A stretch of 30,711 bases of DNA from Basidiobolus meristosporus CBS 931.73 (GCA_002104905.1 MCFE01000845.1:1-30711); one strand, 5' to 3'; shown: positions 20,779-30,297, counted from the stretch's first letter. Notes: generated by a model from the letters alone, not told the origin. Translations and numbers: made by a program.

Positions 20779-23264
20779 TTAGAATGAGTTGGCCAGGCCG
20801 CTAGGCCATTCTTGCAAAAGTCCCCGAGTATCACTTGGCAAGGCTTGTTTCGCATGTATGAGCTCGCTATTCACATTCCCCGCATCAACGGGCAAAAGAG
20901 AGCCGTCGGTGGAGGGATCGGTGCAAGAGCTCATATAGATATTGTTCAATAATCCATCAAAGAATGAACCTTGGCCGAACGGAATGTCCACGAGATCCTG
21001 GAATCCATTGAAGAATTCGATGGCCCCATGGTCTACCTGAGGTGCATCCGGTGACGGATAGAGCTCTGCTCCGTTGCTCGTTCGGTCGAATTGGATTTCT
21101 GGTGTTGTAAGGTCGACACCATCGACTGCCAGCTCGGACACCGGGGATTGGAAGGCTGTTGGCAATAATGTGCTCTCTATATATCCTGTATTTGGTGGCT
21201 GCTCGGAGAGAACAGGGTTCCCTGGAGAAACAACCCGGCTGCGGATGGACACCAAACCTTTCAACAATGTCCCGTATTTTCCTGCCATCGGCCATTCTTT
21301 CTTGAGCATGAGAAGTGTATGATAGGTGCGCTCAAGCTTACTTCTGGCTTCCTCCACCGCGGTAGCAACCTGGGTGGAAAACAAGGAGTGCATGAACACA
21401 GTTCCAGCAGTGAAAATCCCGAAACTGATGTGGGGATAGTTGTAGCAAGAGGGATACGTATAGAACGCAGGTATGGCGGCCGCAATCTCATTGGCAGATA
21501 CAATACACCTTTTCCAGGAGTCCTCGAGGATTGATCCCGATGCACTCATATCAAGGTTGGAGCGATAGAGCAGTATTATGATGGTATGATAAAGGATGTG
21601 GATACAGATGATGAAACCAGCTCTAGAGTATCCACTCGGGGATGGTTCGCTCACAAGCTGGCAAGGGTACTTGTATTGAGAAGGAAGAGACTCTGCCCAC
21701 GCGGTTAGACTGCTCTCTAGCACGGTGAATCTGGCCGATGTTTCTGCACTGGGTGGAGTTTTGCGGAACTTGGGACTATTGACGAATTGAGATACTCTGC
21801 CCAATAAGGCGACTAGTTTGACCCAATGCGCCCGGTATCCAGTGCATATTTCTTTTTTACTGGCCTGCGGCGAGAATGTTGTCGTAAAGGCACTGGTAGC
21901 ATTATCAGAAATGTCGAGCAGCTCTGTCTCCACCGGATTTTCATTGTTGAAATCCTTTTCATCACATGGAAGTAGCACCCTGGTGTCCTGCTCATCAATC
22001 GCCATGGATCTACCAGTGCCACTGCTAACCAGACGATCCCTAATGAAGCAGGACCACCAAACCCGTCTCCGGGTCTCGGCCTCTACCCATTCACTTGGAC
22101 ACTGGCCCTCGACCGAGCCTCCTTCATCGAGTCTGTTGATGCCCAACTCCTGCGCCATTCTAGGGATTTCAAAGTTTCAATAAACATGTCGCCCCAAAGC
22201 AAGCCAGCCAGAACTTACCGGACAGCCATCCCTAGGTACATCCACGACCTGGAGATACGGGCGTTTGTGTATTCGTAGTAGGAGAATATCAACAGCGCCT
22301 GAGTGGTGGAAATGCAGGGATCATCAAGGCAGAGAACAAGAATATCGCGGAATCGGTCCGAGAATATCTCTCCACGTCTGGTGCATTCGTCGGCAAGGAT
22401 GGCAGGATGGTTCGACAAACGAGATACGCATGCGCATATGCTTAGTATCAATATAGGCGGCACCTCCTTGTTCTTCAACTTCCTGAAGAATGTCGGGCGA
22501 TGAACGAATGGCATTTGTGGATAGATCACATCGAAATATATATTCGCCAGATGCTCTGTTATCTGCGGCGGTGGCAGTGAGTCCGCCCCAACCAAACACA
22601 GGACCTCCGATTCGCTTTTCGGAGACGGGGTTTTCTCTTTGCTGCCGCCTGTGCTGAGAGAGTGGAGGCCTGAAGTGTTTCCCAGATAGGACTGGGACCA
22701 TACCTGCTCCACCTTCTCTCTTACGGCCGTTTCGTCTTCCACGGCTTCTTTCTCGAAAGTCTCGACGGGGCTCAAGGCTTGGTACTGCTGCGAGTAGGTT
22801 GGCAGTGCTTGTGAGCCGATATTCCCAAAGAACGGGGTACCACCGGCATCAAAAGAGGGTATGGGAATGTGAGAGAAATTACTGAAGTAGTTGTGGGGAG
22901 CGCTGGACAAGACGGGTATGGAAATCATGTTGGACGTCTCCGCTGCGGATAGACTCGAAGAGCGCACAGGAGGACCCCGCTGCTCCACCCTGCTCGGTGG
23001 AGTCGCCCCAGGGGCCGAGAATCGGCGAAAAAACTCCACACAGTCTTCGGGCAGCTTCTCCTCGGTGGCAGACGGCCCTTGGCGCGGGCCTCTCTTTTTG
23101 AAGCTGGGTAAATAGGTGCAAGATACGTTTAAACGAATACAATTAGAGCAGCTTGGACGGTTCCCGTCGCATTTCACTTTCTTTTTCCTACACACGTCGC
23201 AGGCCTGGGTGAGGCGTTTTCGTTTCATTGGCTTTGAGGTATCCAAGGCATCCTGGGAATCCAT
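20779..23264 (-). CDS. Zn2Cys6 fungal-specific transcription factor
   Basis: The gene has two exons (23,264-22,219 and 22,159-20,779) and encodes 808 residues. The N-terminal DNA-binding cluster has cysteines at 22, 25, 32, 39, 42 and 49 (CX2CX6CX6CX2CX6C), preceded by a basic KRKRL and followed by the linker FKKRGPRQG. Residues of about 230-480 form the fungal-specific transcription factor middle domain (PF04082-like). Landmarks are IYFDVIYPQMPFVHRPTF, SYYEYTNARISRSWMYLGMA and VRMAQELGINRLDE, which is rejoined exactly across the intron, then RRRVWWSCFIRDR. The C-terminus is acidic and hydrophobic, as activation domains often are. The protein should act in the nucleus and bind CGG-type sites. 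The regulated pathway cannot be told from sequence. I chose the ATG at 23,264; the frame is open nine codons further but without ATG. A TATA run lies about 165 bases upstream. Confidence 0.92.
22160..22218 (-). other. Intron of the transcription factor gene (59 bp)
   Basis: The donor is GTAAGT at 22,218 and the acceptor CTAG at 22,160. Splicing joins ...YLGMAVR to MAQELG in frame and restores a conserved block of the middle domain. The total coding length is then an exact multiple of three. Confidence 0.9.
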
Positions 23265-24565
23265 AACAAGTACTAGCGTGGTTTGAAGCACAATCGGGAT
23301 GTGAAGAGGCTGCAGAAGGGAGTGGGCAGGGTATCGATAAAAAATGGCGAAGATCCACTAGAGAATCAGCAACTTGATGAAAACTAATGTCATATGTCCA
23401 AGCAGGGAAAGTCAGTGAGATGGCAGATATATATAGTAAACCCTGGAGTGATTAGAGATTCAGCAGCCATAGCAGGTCGAAATCGACCACTGCCACTGTT
23501 GAAATAGAATGGAGATTAGTAATATATATTAGCATCAGAGCATGCTTGCAGCATCATGCATCTGTGACTTTCCTGCTCTCATTGGCCTTGCGGTGGATCA
23601 GCTGACCCAAAAGAGCCTCGAGGAAATCTGCTGAGATCTCAAACCTGTTGGACGCCATGTCAAAGGGCGGCTCTAACAATATACAATCCTGATTGAATTA
23701 GTCTTATTACCAGGATCTAGGCTGTGGAGGGAACAACATCACTAGCCTCGCTGCCACTGGTCAGCTAGGGGTGGCTGGTGATCCAAAGCGCTAGCAGAGA
23801 TCCTTGAGCGCCCAGCGGATCCTGGCCGGCCTTGATCTCGCCTATGAAGAAAACGGCTTGAATTCATCGTTCGTCGTTGCTTGAGTAACCGCAAATATAT
23901 TAACCAATATCTCGCCCAGATGCTTATATCTTGGAGCTTGTTTGTTGGCCAAAATAGGCTGGCTACAGCCGGTGTGTCATAGCTTGACAACCCGCCGAAA
24001 TAGGAAGGGGTTAAGTGCTTTCTGGTTATACAATGACCAAGTCGCGGTGGGAGTAGTCAGGCTTTCTGGCTCGCTGCACTTCAGAAACATGGAGCTGCCT
24101 CCTCCGTCTGCCAATGGCGGCCGGGTGACTCAAGCACCAGCCATCCGCCAATAAGATCGCCCGATGGTGCCAAATCCGATTCGCCACGTATACAATCCTG
24201 AATCAAACGAGTAAGTTTGTGCACTTGTACTTGCGAACGAAAAACCCATCTGCGAGCACAAACGCAGACTCCCTAGTGCGCTTTGCATGACTAAGCCTTA
24301 GTCAGCAGGCTGATCGTGGCCGATAAATACGTCCAGCTGAGGTTGCTGCCCGTTGGAAAAGGAAACGGTTTCTCATCGAGGCAGTCTAATAGAGTAACGC
24401 AGCCTTGTTTGTGAAAATTTATTCCAAATTATTTCATCAGCTACCTCACGAGAATATTTAGCAGGGTCAATAGGTAACCATTCCTATATAAATTCTAGCT
24501 TGATTGATTAGTGCGAATGGGGGACATGTTTGCTGATCACCAGAGCCGTGTAGTTCATTCCTAGC
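23265..24565. promoter_or_regulatory. Intergenic region between the two host genes
   Basis: This 1.3-kb region is upstream of the transcription factor and downstream of cwc21, both on the minus strand. A TATA-like atatatata lies at 23,427-23,435, about 165 bases before the factor's ATG. The 13-base string tatacaatcctga occurs near 23,680 and 24,190. A minus-strand open stretch at 23,990-23,742 has no recognisable product. Confidence 0.45.
24418..24423 (-). terminator. cwc21: Probable polyadenylation signal of cwc21
   Basis: AATAAA lies on the minus strand about 145 bases after the cwc21 stop, almost the same spacing as in the neighbouring gene. Confidence 0.45.
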
Positions 24566-25703
24566 TCAAGGGGAGCGGCGGGAGGGACGTGCGGGGGATC
24601 GAGAGCGCGATACAGATACTGAGCGAGAGCGCCGTGAGGGTCGGGCCGGGGAGCGCGATGCACTTACGGAGCGTGAACGCCGTGAGTGGCGGGAGGGTCG
24701 CACCGGGGAGCGCGATTCACTTACGGAACGAGAGCGTCGGGAGCGACGGGAGGATCGTTCTGGGGATCGTGAGTTTGAGCGGGAGCGTGATGATCGGCGT
24801 GAACGCCTTGAACGGGAGACAGGTGATCGGGACCTGGAGTAGCTAGGTGAGCGGCGGGAATAACGACGGGGCCGGTATCTGTTGGATGAAGTAGATCTTT
24901 CTCTACGTGTTTTACGCGTTTTTGATCTGCCATCAGAGGAGTCGGAATTCGACGAAGAGCTATCGCTATCGCTCTCACTCTCGCTTCCGCTTTCACTTGA
25001 AGAGCTACTGGAGGATCCTGTAGAGTCACTGTAACTGCTACTTGAGGTTGAGTAGGATCTACGGCGGTTTCTTGACCTTGTTTTGGAGCTATCGCGCTCA
25101 ACTCTGTGAGATCTCCCGCGGTCCTCCTTCCTTGATCTCTCCAACGACTCCAATTCCCGCTTCGCTCTCATTGCCTCCTTTGTGGCTGCTCTCTTTTCTT
25201 CATCAAACGCGGCCCCTTCGACGTATGTATCCTGGTTGATTCCAAGTGCTTGCATCATTTTAGCATTTTCGATCTCCTTGGCTTGAGCCAGCTGATGGGT
25301 GTCATGAACTTTCAACTCTTTGGCATCACGTTCATTCGTATTGGTCAACTCCAAGAGGAGGGATTCTCTCAACTCGGATACTTTCTTTTCGATTTCATCT
25401 TCGGGCAAACTACAGTAGAATTTGATTGTTAATAAAAGTAAACATCAACAGCAATTAATACAAGAGAAAGTACCCTTCATCTTCAAGTTCCGTCTGCAGA
25501 GTAAAGCATTTCAGCTCGATCTGGCGCTTTCTGTCATGCTCAAGTATTCCTTGATCAGGCTTTCTGGTGGAAGGCTTGTAGTCTCTTTGGGAATCAAACT
25601 TGGAAAAGGGCTCTTTACGATCTCTTAATGCCGAGAGATTCCTCACAACGAAACCGTTTGTACCCGAACCACGCGGTGTCGAAAGTCCAATCCCGTTGTA
25701 CAT
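24566..25703 (-). CDS. cwc21: Pre-mRNA-splicing factor Cwc21/SRRM2-like
   Basis: The gene has two exons (25,703-25,474 and 25,409-24,566) and encodes 357 residues. The N-terminus MYNGIGLSTPRGSGTNGFVV is the signature of the Cwc21/SRRM2 family, which sits in the activated spliceosome near Prp8 and the 5' splice site. Residues of about 50-96 form the cwf21 domain (KPDQGILEHDRKRQIELK, then TELEDEG joined to LPEDEIEKKVSELRE across the intron). A charged helical region follows to about residue 165. Then come an acidic Ser/Asp/Glu run and an RS domain to the end with repeats of the type RSVS.SRSP.RPSR. The RS tail is longer than in yeast Cwc21 and more like SRRM2-type proteins. The ATG at 25,703 is certain from the family's N-terminus. 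It is likely constitutively expressed and functional. Confidence 0.95.
24590..24820 (-). repeat. 57-bp minisatellite encoding RS repeats
   Basis: At least three units with a 57-base (19-residue) period lie in the cwc21 3' exon, visible as ggggagcgcgat starting near 24,648 and 24,705 and a decayed unit near 24,762. The period is a multiple of three, so gain or loss of units keeps the frame. Each unit encodes a variant of RSVS.SRSP.RPSR.SR. Confidence 0.75.
25410..25473 (-). other. Intron of cwc21 (64 bp)
   Basis: The donor is GTACTT at 25,473, the acceptor CTGTAG at 25,410, and a TTAAC branch-like site lies in between. Splicing makes ELEDEG-LPEDEIEKKV, a continuous cwf21 domain. Confidence 0.9.
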
Positions 25704-25851
25704 ATGTATTTAATGACTTCGGGTGAATGTTAATTTGGAGAGAAGAAAAGAGTGGCAAAGTTAAAAATAGGTATTCGGACAAATGGAATTTTCGGAACAA
25801 AATGTGACCTATCGATCCACCTGAATATTGACTTGATTCTGATTTTAATCA
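25704..25851. promoter_or_regulatory. Upstream region of cwc21, possibly bidirectional
   Basis: This short region lies between the cwc21 ATG (25,703, minus) and the ATG of a truncated plus-strand ORF (25,852). It is AT-rich with moderate CG content. No clear TATA box was found, and the two-way promoter role is inference. Confidence 0.35.
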
Positions 25852-26037
25852 TGGATGATGCAACAGACTTATCAGAAGTCTCTCAATCTTTGAACGATTT
25901 GAAAGCAGATAATCCTATAGCTGGCACCAGACAACCACAGAAGCTATATATCATTATACTTGGTGATAATACAGTAATGGTGCTGCATCAGTATGGCAAT
26001 TTATCAGCCCGCCTTTGGTGCATTGAAGTCCTCCCCT
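25852..26037 (+). pseudogene. Possible 5' stub of a divergent host gene
   Basis: From the ATG at 25,852 the frame reads MDDATDLSEVSQSLNDLKAD, which looks like the acidic N-terminus of an ordinary protein. It then passes into CpG-poor, repeat-like DNA at about 25,910 with a stop at 26,037. It may be the remains of a gene cut by a repeat insertion 148 bases from cwc21. It could also be a short chance ORF. No family is recognised. Confidence 0.3.
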
Positions 26038-26039
26038 AG

Positions 26040-26446
26040 TAGAAATGACAAGATTGATAATTTGTCTATATTAGTCATGCACCATTAATCTCACCATAAC
26101 TCATTGCTGTAATATGGATTGTTGACACAATGATAGCTTTGAGGTATTCTTTATCAGCTGGGAAAACTTAATTACCACAAGCTTTGATGCTTCCTTTAAA
26201 CCCTTTTTGCATGATACCTGCTATTACTTTGACCTGGTGACATCTTGTAAATAGGTGAAAGGCAGGCATGGCCATATGGACTGGATGATTCCTTCTCACA
26301 GGAGCTTAGGGATACTATGGGCATCTAGTGTTGGATTATGTGGATTGCACTTGAGTGATTAATTATGTGTTAATTTGCACATACTTTTGAAGCTGGTGAG
26401 TACATCTGGAGAGGTTTCAGGCATTTTAGGGGTTCTGGAAATACTG
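26040..26446. other. Repeat-derived DNA before the LTR element
   Basis: The sequence is AT-rich and CpG-poor with no frame or repeat partner recognised. It is the left flank into which the LTR element inserted. Confidence 0.4.
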
Positions 26447-26451
26447 TAAGC
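26447..26451 (+). repeat. Left target-site duplication TAAGC
   Basis: The five bases taagc directly precede the left LTR and are repeated exactly after the right LTR at 29,766-29,770. Confidence 0.9.
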
Positions 26452-26801
26452 TGTTGCAATATTCTGAGGAGTATTGGAAGTGATGTGGAGAACTAGAAGA
26501 TTTACATGTTATTCACTTGTAGATTTATTGATCAAAAGTATGGTATTTATACTTTTGATAAAGTAGGGGAAACAAACGTGTAGAGTTTGTTAAGGAAGGT
26601 CCCAAGAGTATGTGTGCAAAGTTTCGGGTCTTTTGGATAACTTTGAAAAAAATAATAATCTGGGTACCTGACAATTTGGTGAAAAATATTCTAAGTAAAT
26701 CCCGACAAGAAATCTAGTCAGGACAGAATGCTAATCACAGAATAAGATCTATGTGACTAAGTTAGCATGAATATTTAGGTGACAATTCAATAATTACAAC
26801 A
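26452..26801 (-). repeat. 3' LTR of the young element
   Basis: In minus sense the LTR begins TGTTGTAATT and ends TTGCAACA. It has TATAAATA at 26,551-26,544 and AATAAA at 26,529-26,524, so U3, R and U5 can be placed approximately. Confidence 0.92.
26531..26559 (-). promoter_or_regulatory. Perfect palindrome spanning the LTR TATA box
   Basis: Eleven-base arms (atcaaaagtat and atacttttgat) flank a 7-base centre, and the TATAAATA box overlaps the centre. The same structure occurs in the other LTR. Older LTRs of the family keep a palindrome here with different bases. Confidence 0.8.
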
Positions 26802-26810
26802 CTCCCACTC
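26802..26810 (-). other. Polypurine tract of the young element
   Basis: In minus sense GAGTGGGAG lies directly before the 3' LTR start (TGTTG), the expected place for the plus-strand primer. Confidence 0.7.
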
Positions 26811-27135
26811 AACAAAATATTCATGAGTAATAAATACATATTGTGAGTGTGCAATCTGTAGTAAGCGTATAAGATTTAACTGTTTTGCATACTGGACTAA
26901 TATATTATCCAAAGGTGTATGCATTTGTGTTCAACTTAATAGAACAAGTAACTTGGAATTCAGTATGCATATCTACTTAGTAATATGCCTAAAAATCTGA
27001 ATGATCTGATCATAATACTAATCATCAACTTTGATCAGCTGTACGGGCTTGAATAATAAGCTGAGTCTAATTGACAGATTGTAATAATGGTATATAGCCT
27101 CTGGGCTATCCAATGCTTCTTATTTGAGCAAAATT

Positions 27136-27363
27136 GACCCACTTTTGGTCAAGTTAAGGTTTTGTCATTTACGGCAGATCTGGAGTTTCCTTATTTCCGG
27201 CCAACAGTCTAATCCATTTAGACAACTTCACTGTGTGTCCATATTAGGCTCAGGGACAGTTACTTCCATCATATAGATGCTATATGAGGTAAAAAATAGT
27301 GACCTACTTTGGGTCAAGTTAAGGTTTTGTCATTTACGCCTGATCCGGATTATCCTTGTTTCC
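27136..27363. repeat. Pair of direct repeats inside the element
   Basis: About 64 bases at 27,136-27,199 are repeated at 27,301-27,363, 165 bases apart. An identical 27-base core lies at 27,147 and 27,312. The repeats are non-coding as far as I can see. Confidence 0.8.
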
Positions 27364-27954
27364 TAGCACTGTGGCACATATAACATGGCCAAAAAAAGAA
27401 GGTTTTTGCTCAACTCTGAGCTGGGATGGCCTGCTCCCACTTGAACCACGTCTGTTTAGTGATTCAGATCCACAAATATGATCTAGAATGGTCATCTTTG
27501 TCTTCTTTAAATAGCAATAACTTTCTTTGGACTGATTACTTCATATGCGGTAGATTCAAAGTCCATTTGCTTCTTGATTTACCCAGTTTGGTATTGGACA
27601 ACACCATGGGTTGTTTGGTAGCTATTCTTAGAGTGCTTCTACTGATTTGGATTGATACAGCTGCTTTTGTCTTATCAGAATATACTTGTAGAATAGAGAT
27701 TGGCGCTTTTCCAGAAGTGAGATTCTCCTTAACAAGGGCTTTGATTATCCTTATTCTCCTGATAGTTATTTTCAACCTTGAGCTCGGTTTCCAAGGCTAA
27801 CTGATCTTCTCAGTGTCTTCAGAATCCATAAAAACCATCTGGTTGATCCTTGCACCTTTTTCTTTCAGCTCCATAGACAGCAGACATCAAGACTTCTGCA
27901 CTAAATAATCTGTTCCAATATATACTACAATATCTAACAGATCCTGTTGAAGTT

Positions 27955-28272
27955 TCAAGGCTCTTCTGGGGTTTCTAGCTTGAGAACTTTGTACAAGAGG
28001 CTCCATAGTACATATCTGCATTGCCAGATAGTCCAAATATGGCCTACATAGGTTTTGGCACCATTTGGGAAGTACCCTAGTTTGCGGTAGTAGTATTTTC
28101 CATTTTTTCTTCTTTTCTTTTTCTGCTGATGACCCAGGGATAATTCCTTTTGTGGGGTGGTTCTGGACTTCCTTGCAGGTGGGACCACGGTGTTTTTGAG
28201 CACAAGAGTCTCCATGACATCATTGTTCCAGAATATCTGACTATTTGAGAGTGAAATAATCAAAATCGGCAT
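27955..28272 (-). CDS. Small basic ORF inside the LTR element (105 codons)
   Basis: The ORF has an ATG at 28,272 and contains a lysine/arginine block, HQQKKKRRKNGKYYYRKLG, that could act as a nuclear signal or bind nucleic acid. It resembles no domain I know. It may be a leftover of gag or pol, or chance. It is the longest minus-sense ORF in an element that otherwise encodes nothing recognisable. Confidence 0.25.
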   Translation of the reverse strand: MPILIISLSNSQIFWNNDVMETLVLKNTVVPPARKSRTTPQKELSLGHQQKKKRRKNGKYYYRKLGYFPNGAKTYVGHIWTIWQCRYVLWSLLYKVLKLETPEEP

Positions 28273-28414
28273 CCACTTAGATCATTCATAACTTTTGATA
28301 GAGTTGACCAAATTTGATCAAATAAACTGCATTTGATAGCTAGCTTCATCAATACTTCGGTATCAGACTCCAATATATCAGTATTTTGAGTTGCAGAACT
28401 TGGCGGTGACTTGA

Positions 28415-28630
28415 TCAATCAAAATTCTTCTGATCTGATCCAGAGAGGTTAAATATCACCAAGTGTTTTCTCCCACTGTAATAAGTGATATATATATAAC
28501 AAGTATAAAGTACAATGTTATCTTCTGAGTGGCTCTTAGCTGTGTACTGACCAACTGTTGCTTGGTTGTATACTCCAATCAGGCTTGCAATTATATGCTT
28601 CACTCCTTTGGCTGGCGGTAGAATCTTCAT
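28415..28630 (-). CDS. Small ORF inside the LTR element (71 codons)
   Basis: The ORF has an ATG at 28,630 and starts MKILPPAKGVKHIIASLIG. It has no known motif and may be a decayed pol fragment. The string cagtgggagaaa, close to the polypurine tract in sequence, occurs on the minus strand near 28,481 and 28,676, on either side of this ORF. Confidence 0.2.
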   Translation of the reverse strand: MKILPPAKGVKHIIASLIGVYNQATVGQYTAKSHSEDNIVLYTCYIYITYYSGRKHLVIFNLSGSDQKNFD

Positions 28631-29402
28631 GAGTTGATTTTGCTAAATTTGTATAATACTTTCTCCCACTGTTTTGAGACTTAAACAGAGTGATAGCACG
28701 TCTAACAGCTCCATATTTAGCTCCTGGTACACTGGTTTCAGTATCAAAACACTTGATACAATTATAGCATTCTTCTAATGGATTGTGTAGTACATATCCG
28801 TACTCCAGGTGGATATATATGTATTATATATCATTGGGATCCTTACAATTCAGGAAGCTTGTTTCTGAGATCTTTTTCCATCAGTAGATAGTCCAGAATA
28901 GCGGCTAACAGCTCCAGTATTTGCATTCTCAGCTGTATTTTGAGTGGCAACAGATTTTTGGTAAAATCCTCCTCCGGCAATCATTAATAATGATCTATAT
29001 TTTTTTTTTTGCAATTCAGGATAATATCCTATTCAAGAGCTCGTCTAACAGTCAATTGGGGTCATATGAATACATATTGCAGTATATTTCATTGTAGATC
29101 TGGACCCTCAATTGCTGGAATTACACAATTTTCTTCAGTAGTGGTAGAGCACCAACATACTATATTTCTTGACACAATTACATGCCAGTTTGATTGACTC
29201 TTCTCCATAACTAACTTGGATAGTTACTGAAAGCATCTTTTGAAGGCAAGGCCTTCTTCTCCACAGCAATATCCTCATAAACATAGTCCTTTAGCAGCGG
29301 TAGTCTTCTTTAACCTTAGCAGAGCAATAGTGCGGAAAGTCTTTCTCCAGACTAGCAGAAAAGGATCCAAAGCATAGTAGACACCAAGAGGACAGCAAGC
29401 TC

Positions 29403-29415
29403 GGGGCTCATAACC
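29403..29415 (-). other. Primer-binding site, initiator tRNA-Met half
   Basis: Directly after the 5' LTR, in minus sense, the sequence is GGTTATGAGCCCC. Its complement GGGGCTCATAACC matches the anticodon arm of eukaryotic initiator tRNA-Met (GGGCTCATAACC, with CAT the anticodon). Drosophila copia is primed by the 5' half of this tRNA cut in the anticodon loop and has a site beginning GGTTATGGGCCC. Priming by a half-tRNA is therefore inferred here. Confidence 0.8.
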
Positions 29416-29765
29416 TGTTGCAATATTCTGAGGAGTATTGGAAGTGATGTGGAGAACTAGAAGATTTACATGTTATTCACTTGTAGATTTATTGATCAAA
29501 AGTATGGTATTTATACTTTTGATAAAGTAGGGGAAACAAACGTGTAGAGTTTGTTAAGGAAGGTCCCAAGAGTATGTGTGCAAAGTTTGGGGTCTTTTGG
29601 ATAACTTTGAAAAAAATAATAATCTGGGTACCTGACAATTTGGTGAAAAATATTCTAAGTAAATCCCGACAAGAAATCTAGTCAGGACAGAATGCTAATC
29701 ACAGAATAAGATCTATGTGACTAAGTTAGCATGAATATTTAGGTGACAATTCAATAATTACAACA
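29416..29765 (-). repeat. 5' LTR of the young element
   Basis: The LTR is 350 bp and identical to the 3' LTR except for one base. TATA box, AATAAA and palindrome are all present, so it should serve as promoter. Confidence 0.92.
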
Positions 29766-29770
29766 TAAGC
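29766..29770 (+). repeat. Right target-site duplication TAAGC
   Basis: This is an exact repeat of 26,447-26,451. It is followed at once by the start of an older LTR of the same family. Confidence 0.9.
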
Positions 29771-30104
29771 TGTTGTAAGAGTCTTGGACATATTGGAAGT
29801 GACTGCAAGAACATGCAGGTTATGTCATTTTTGCTTATTGTGTTATTGAATGTAAAAGCAGCATTTGTACTTTTACATGATCTTGGCAAAACCAGCATGT
29901 AAATCATGTTTGAGAAGATCCCAAGAGCATGTGTTCAAAGTTTGGGGTGTTTAGACAACTCTGACAAATTTCATGTAATGGGTATCTGACAATTTGGTGA
30001 AAATATTCCAAGCCCCAACAAAGAATTGGATCAGAATTCTCTAGGATTTGTAGGTAATGATTCATGTGACTAAGTTGGATGAATATTTAAGTATAATTAC
30101 AAAG
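29771..30104 (-). repeat. Older solo LTR of the same family
   Basis: The segment aligns with the whole 350-bp LTR in the same orientation (tgttgtaagagtc, then tggaagtga, aagtttggggtgttt, and ...tataattacaa) but has many substitutions and small gaps. No internal region follows it. The right border is approximate. Confidence 0.7.
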
Positions 30105-30297
30105 CTTACACCAGAAGTAACTCTTAAAACAAGAAGGTGGTTTGATCATCACTTAATGACCTGTTACATGTACAAGCGGAATTAACTGTTTATATGGTTT
30201 ACTATTATATAAATATTGAGTGTATGTAGTAAGGTCTCAGGAGCATATAAACAAGGTTCAGGGGTCCTCTAATTACCTGATCTTTTCAAGTCCACAG
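30105..30297. other. Sequence between older LTRs
   Basis: The sequence is AT-rich, and nothing is recognised in it. Confidence 0.4.

Larger units (their letters stand above)
26452..29765 (-). mobile_element. Young copia-like LTR retrotransposon, probably non-autonomous
   Basis: The element is 3314 bp long with two 350-bp LTRs (26,452-26,801 and 29,416-29,765) that differ at a single base seen by eye (gtttcggg against gtttgggg). A 5-bp target duplication flanks it. In minus sense the order is 5' LTR, primer-binding site, 2.6 kb internal DNA, polypurine tract, 3' LTR. The same LTR family is attached to a copia pol end at 16,256. The internal region has no gag, protease, integrase, RT or RNase H that I can recognise, and its longest minus-strand ORFs from an ATG are 105 and 71 codons. 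Near-identical LTRs with no coding capacity indicate recent movement using proteins supplied in trans. Confidence 0.88.

Noticed and set aside
20957-21545. Other open frames across the transcription factor second exon
   Set aside because: Shadows of the real exon on either strand. The Zn2Cys6 frame is continuous and has the conserved domain.
24721-25101. Second minus-strand frame inside cwc21 rich in Pro, His and Asp
   Set aside because: It is the alternative frame of the RS-repeat region, and repetitive DNA gives long shadow frames.
27426-27800. Plus-strand 124-codon frame in the LTR element
   Set aside because: The element is in minus sense by primer site and polypurine tract. The frame has no ATG-supported domain and looks hydrophobic by composition only.
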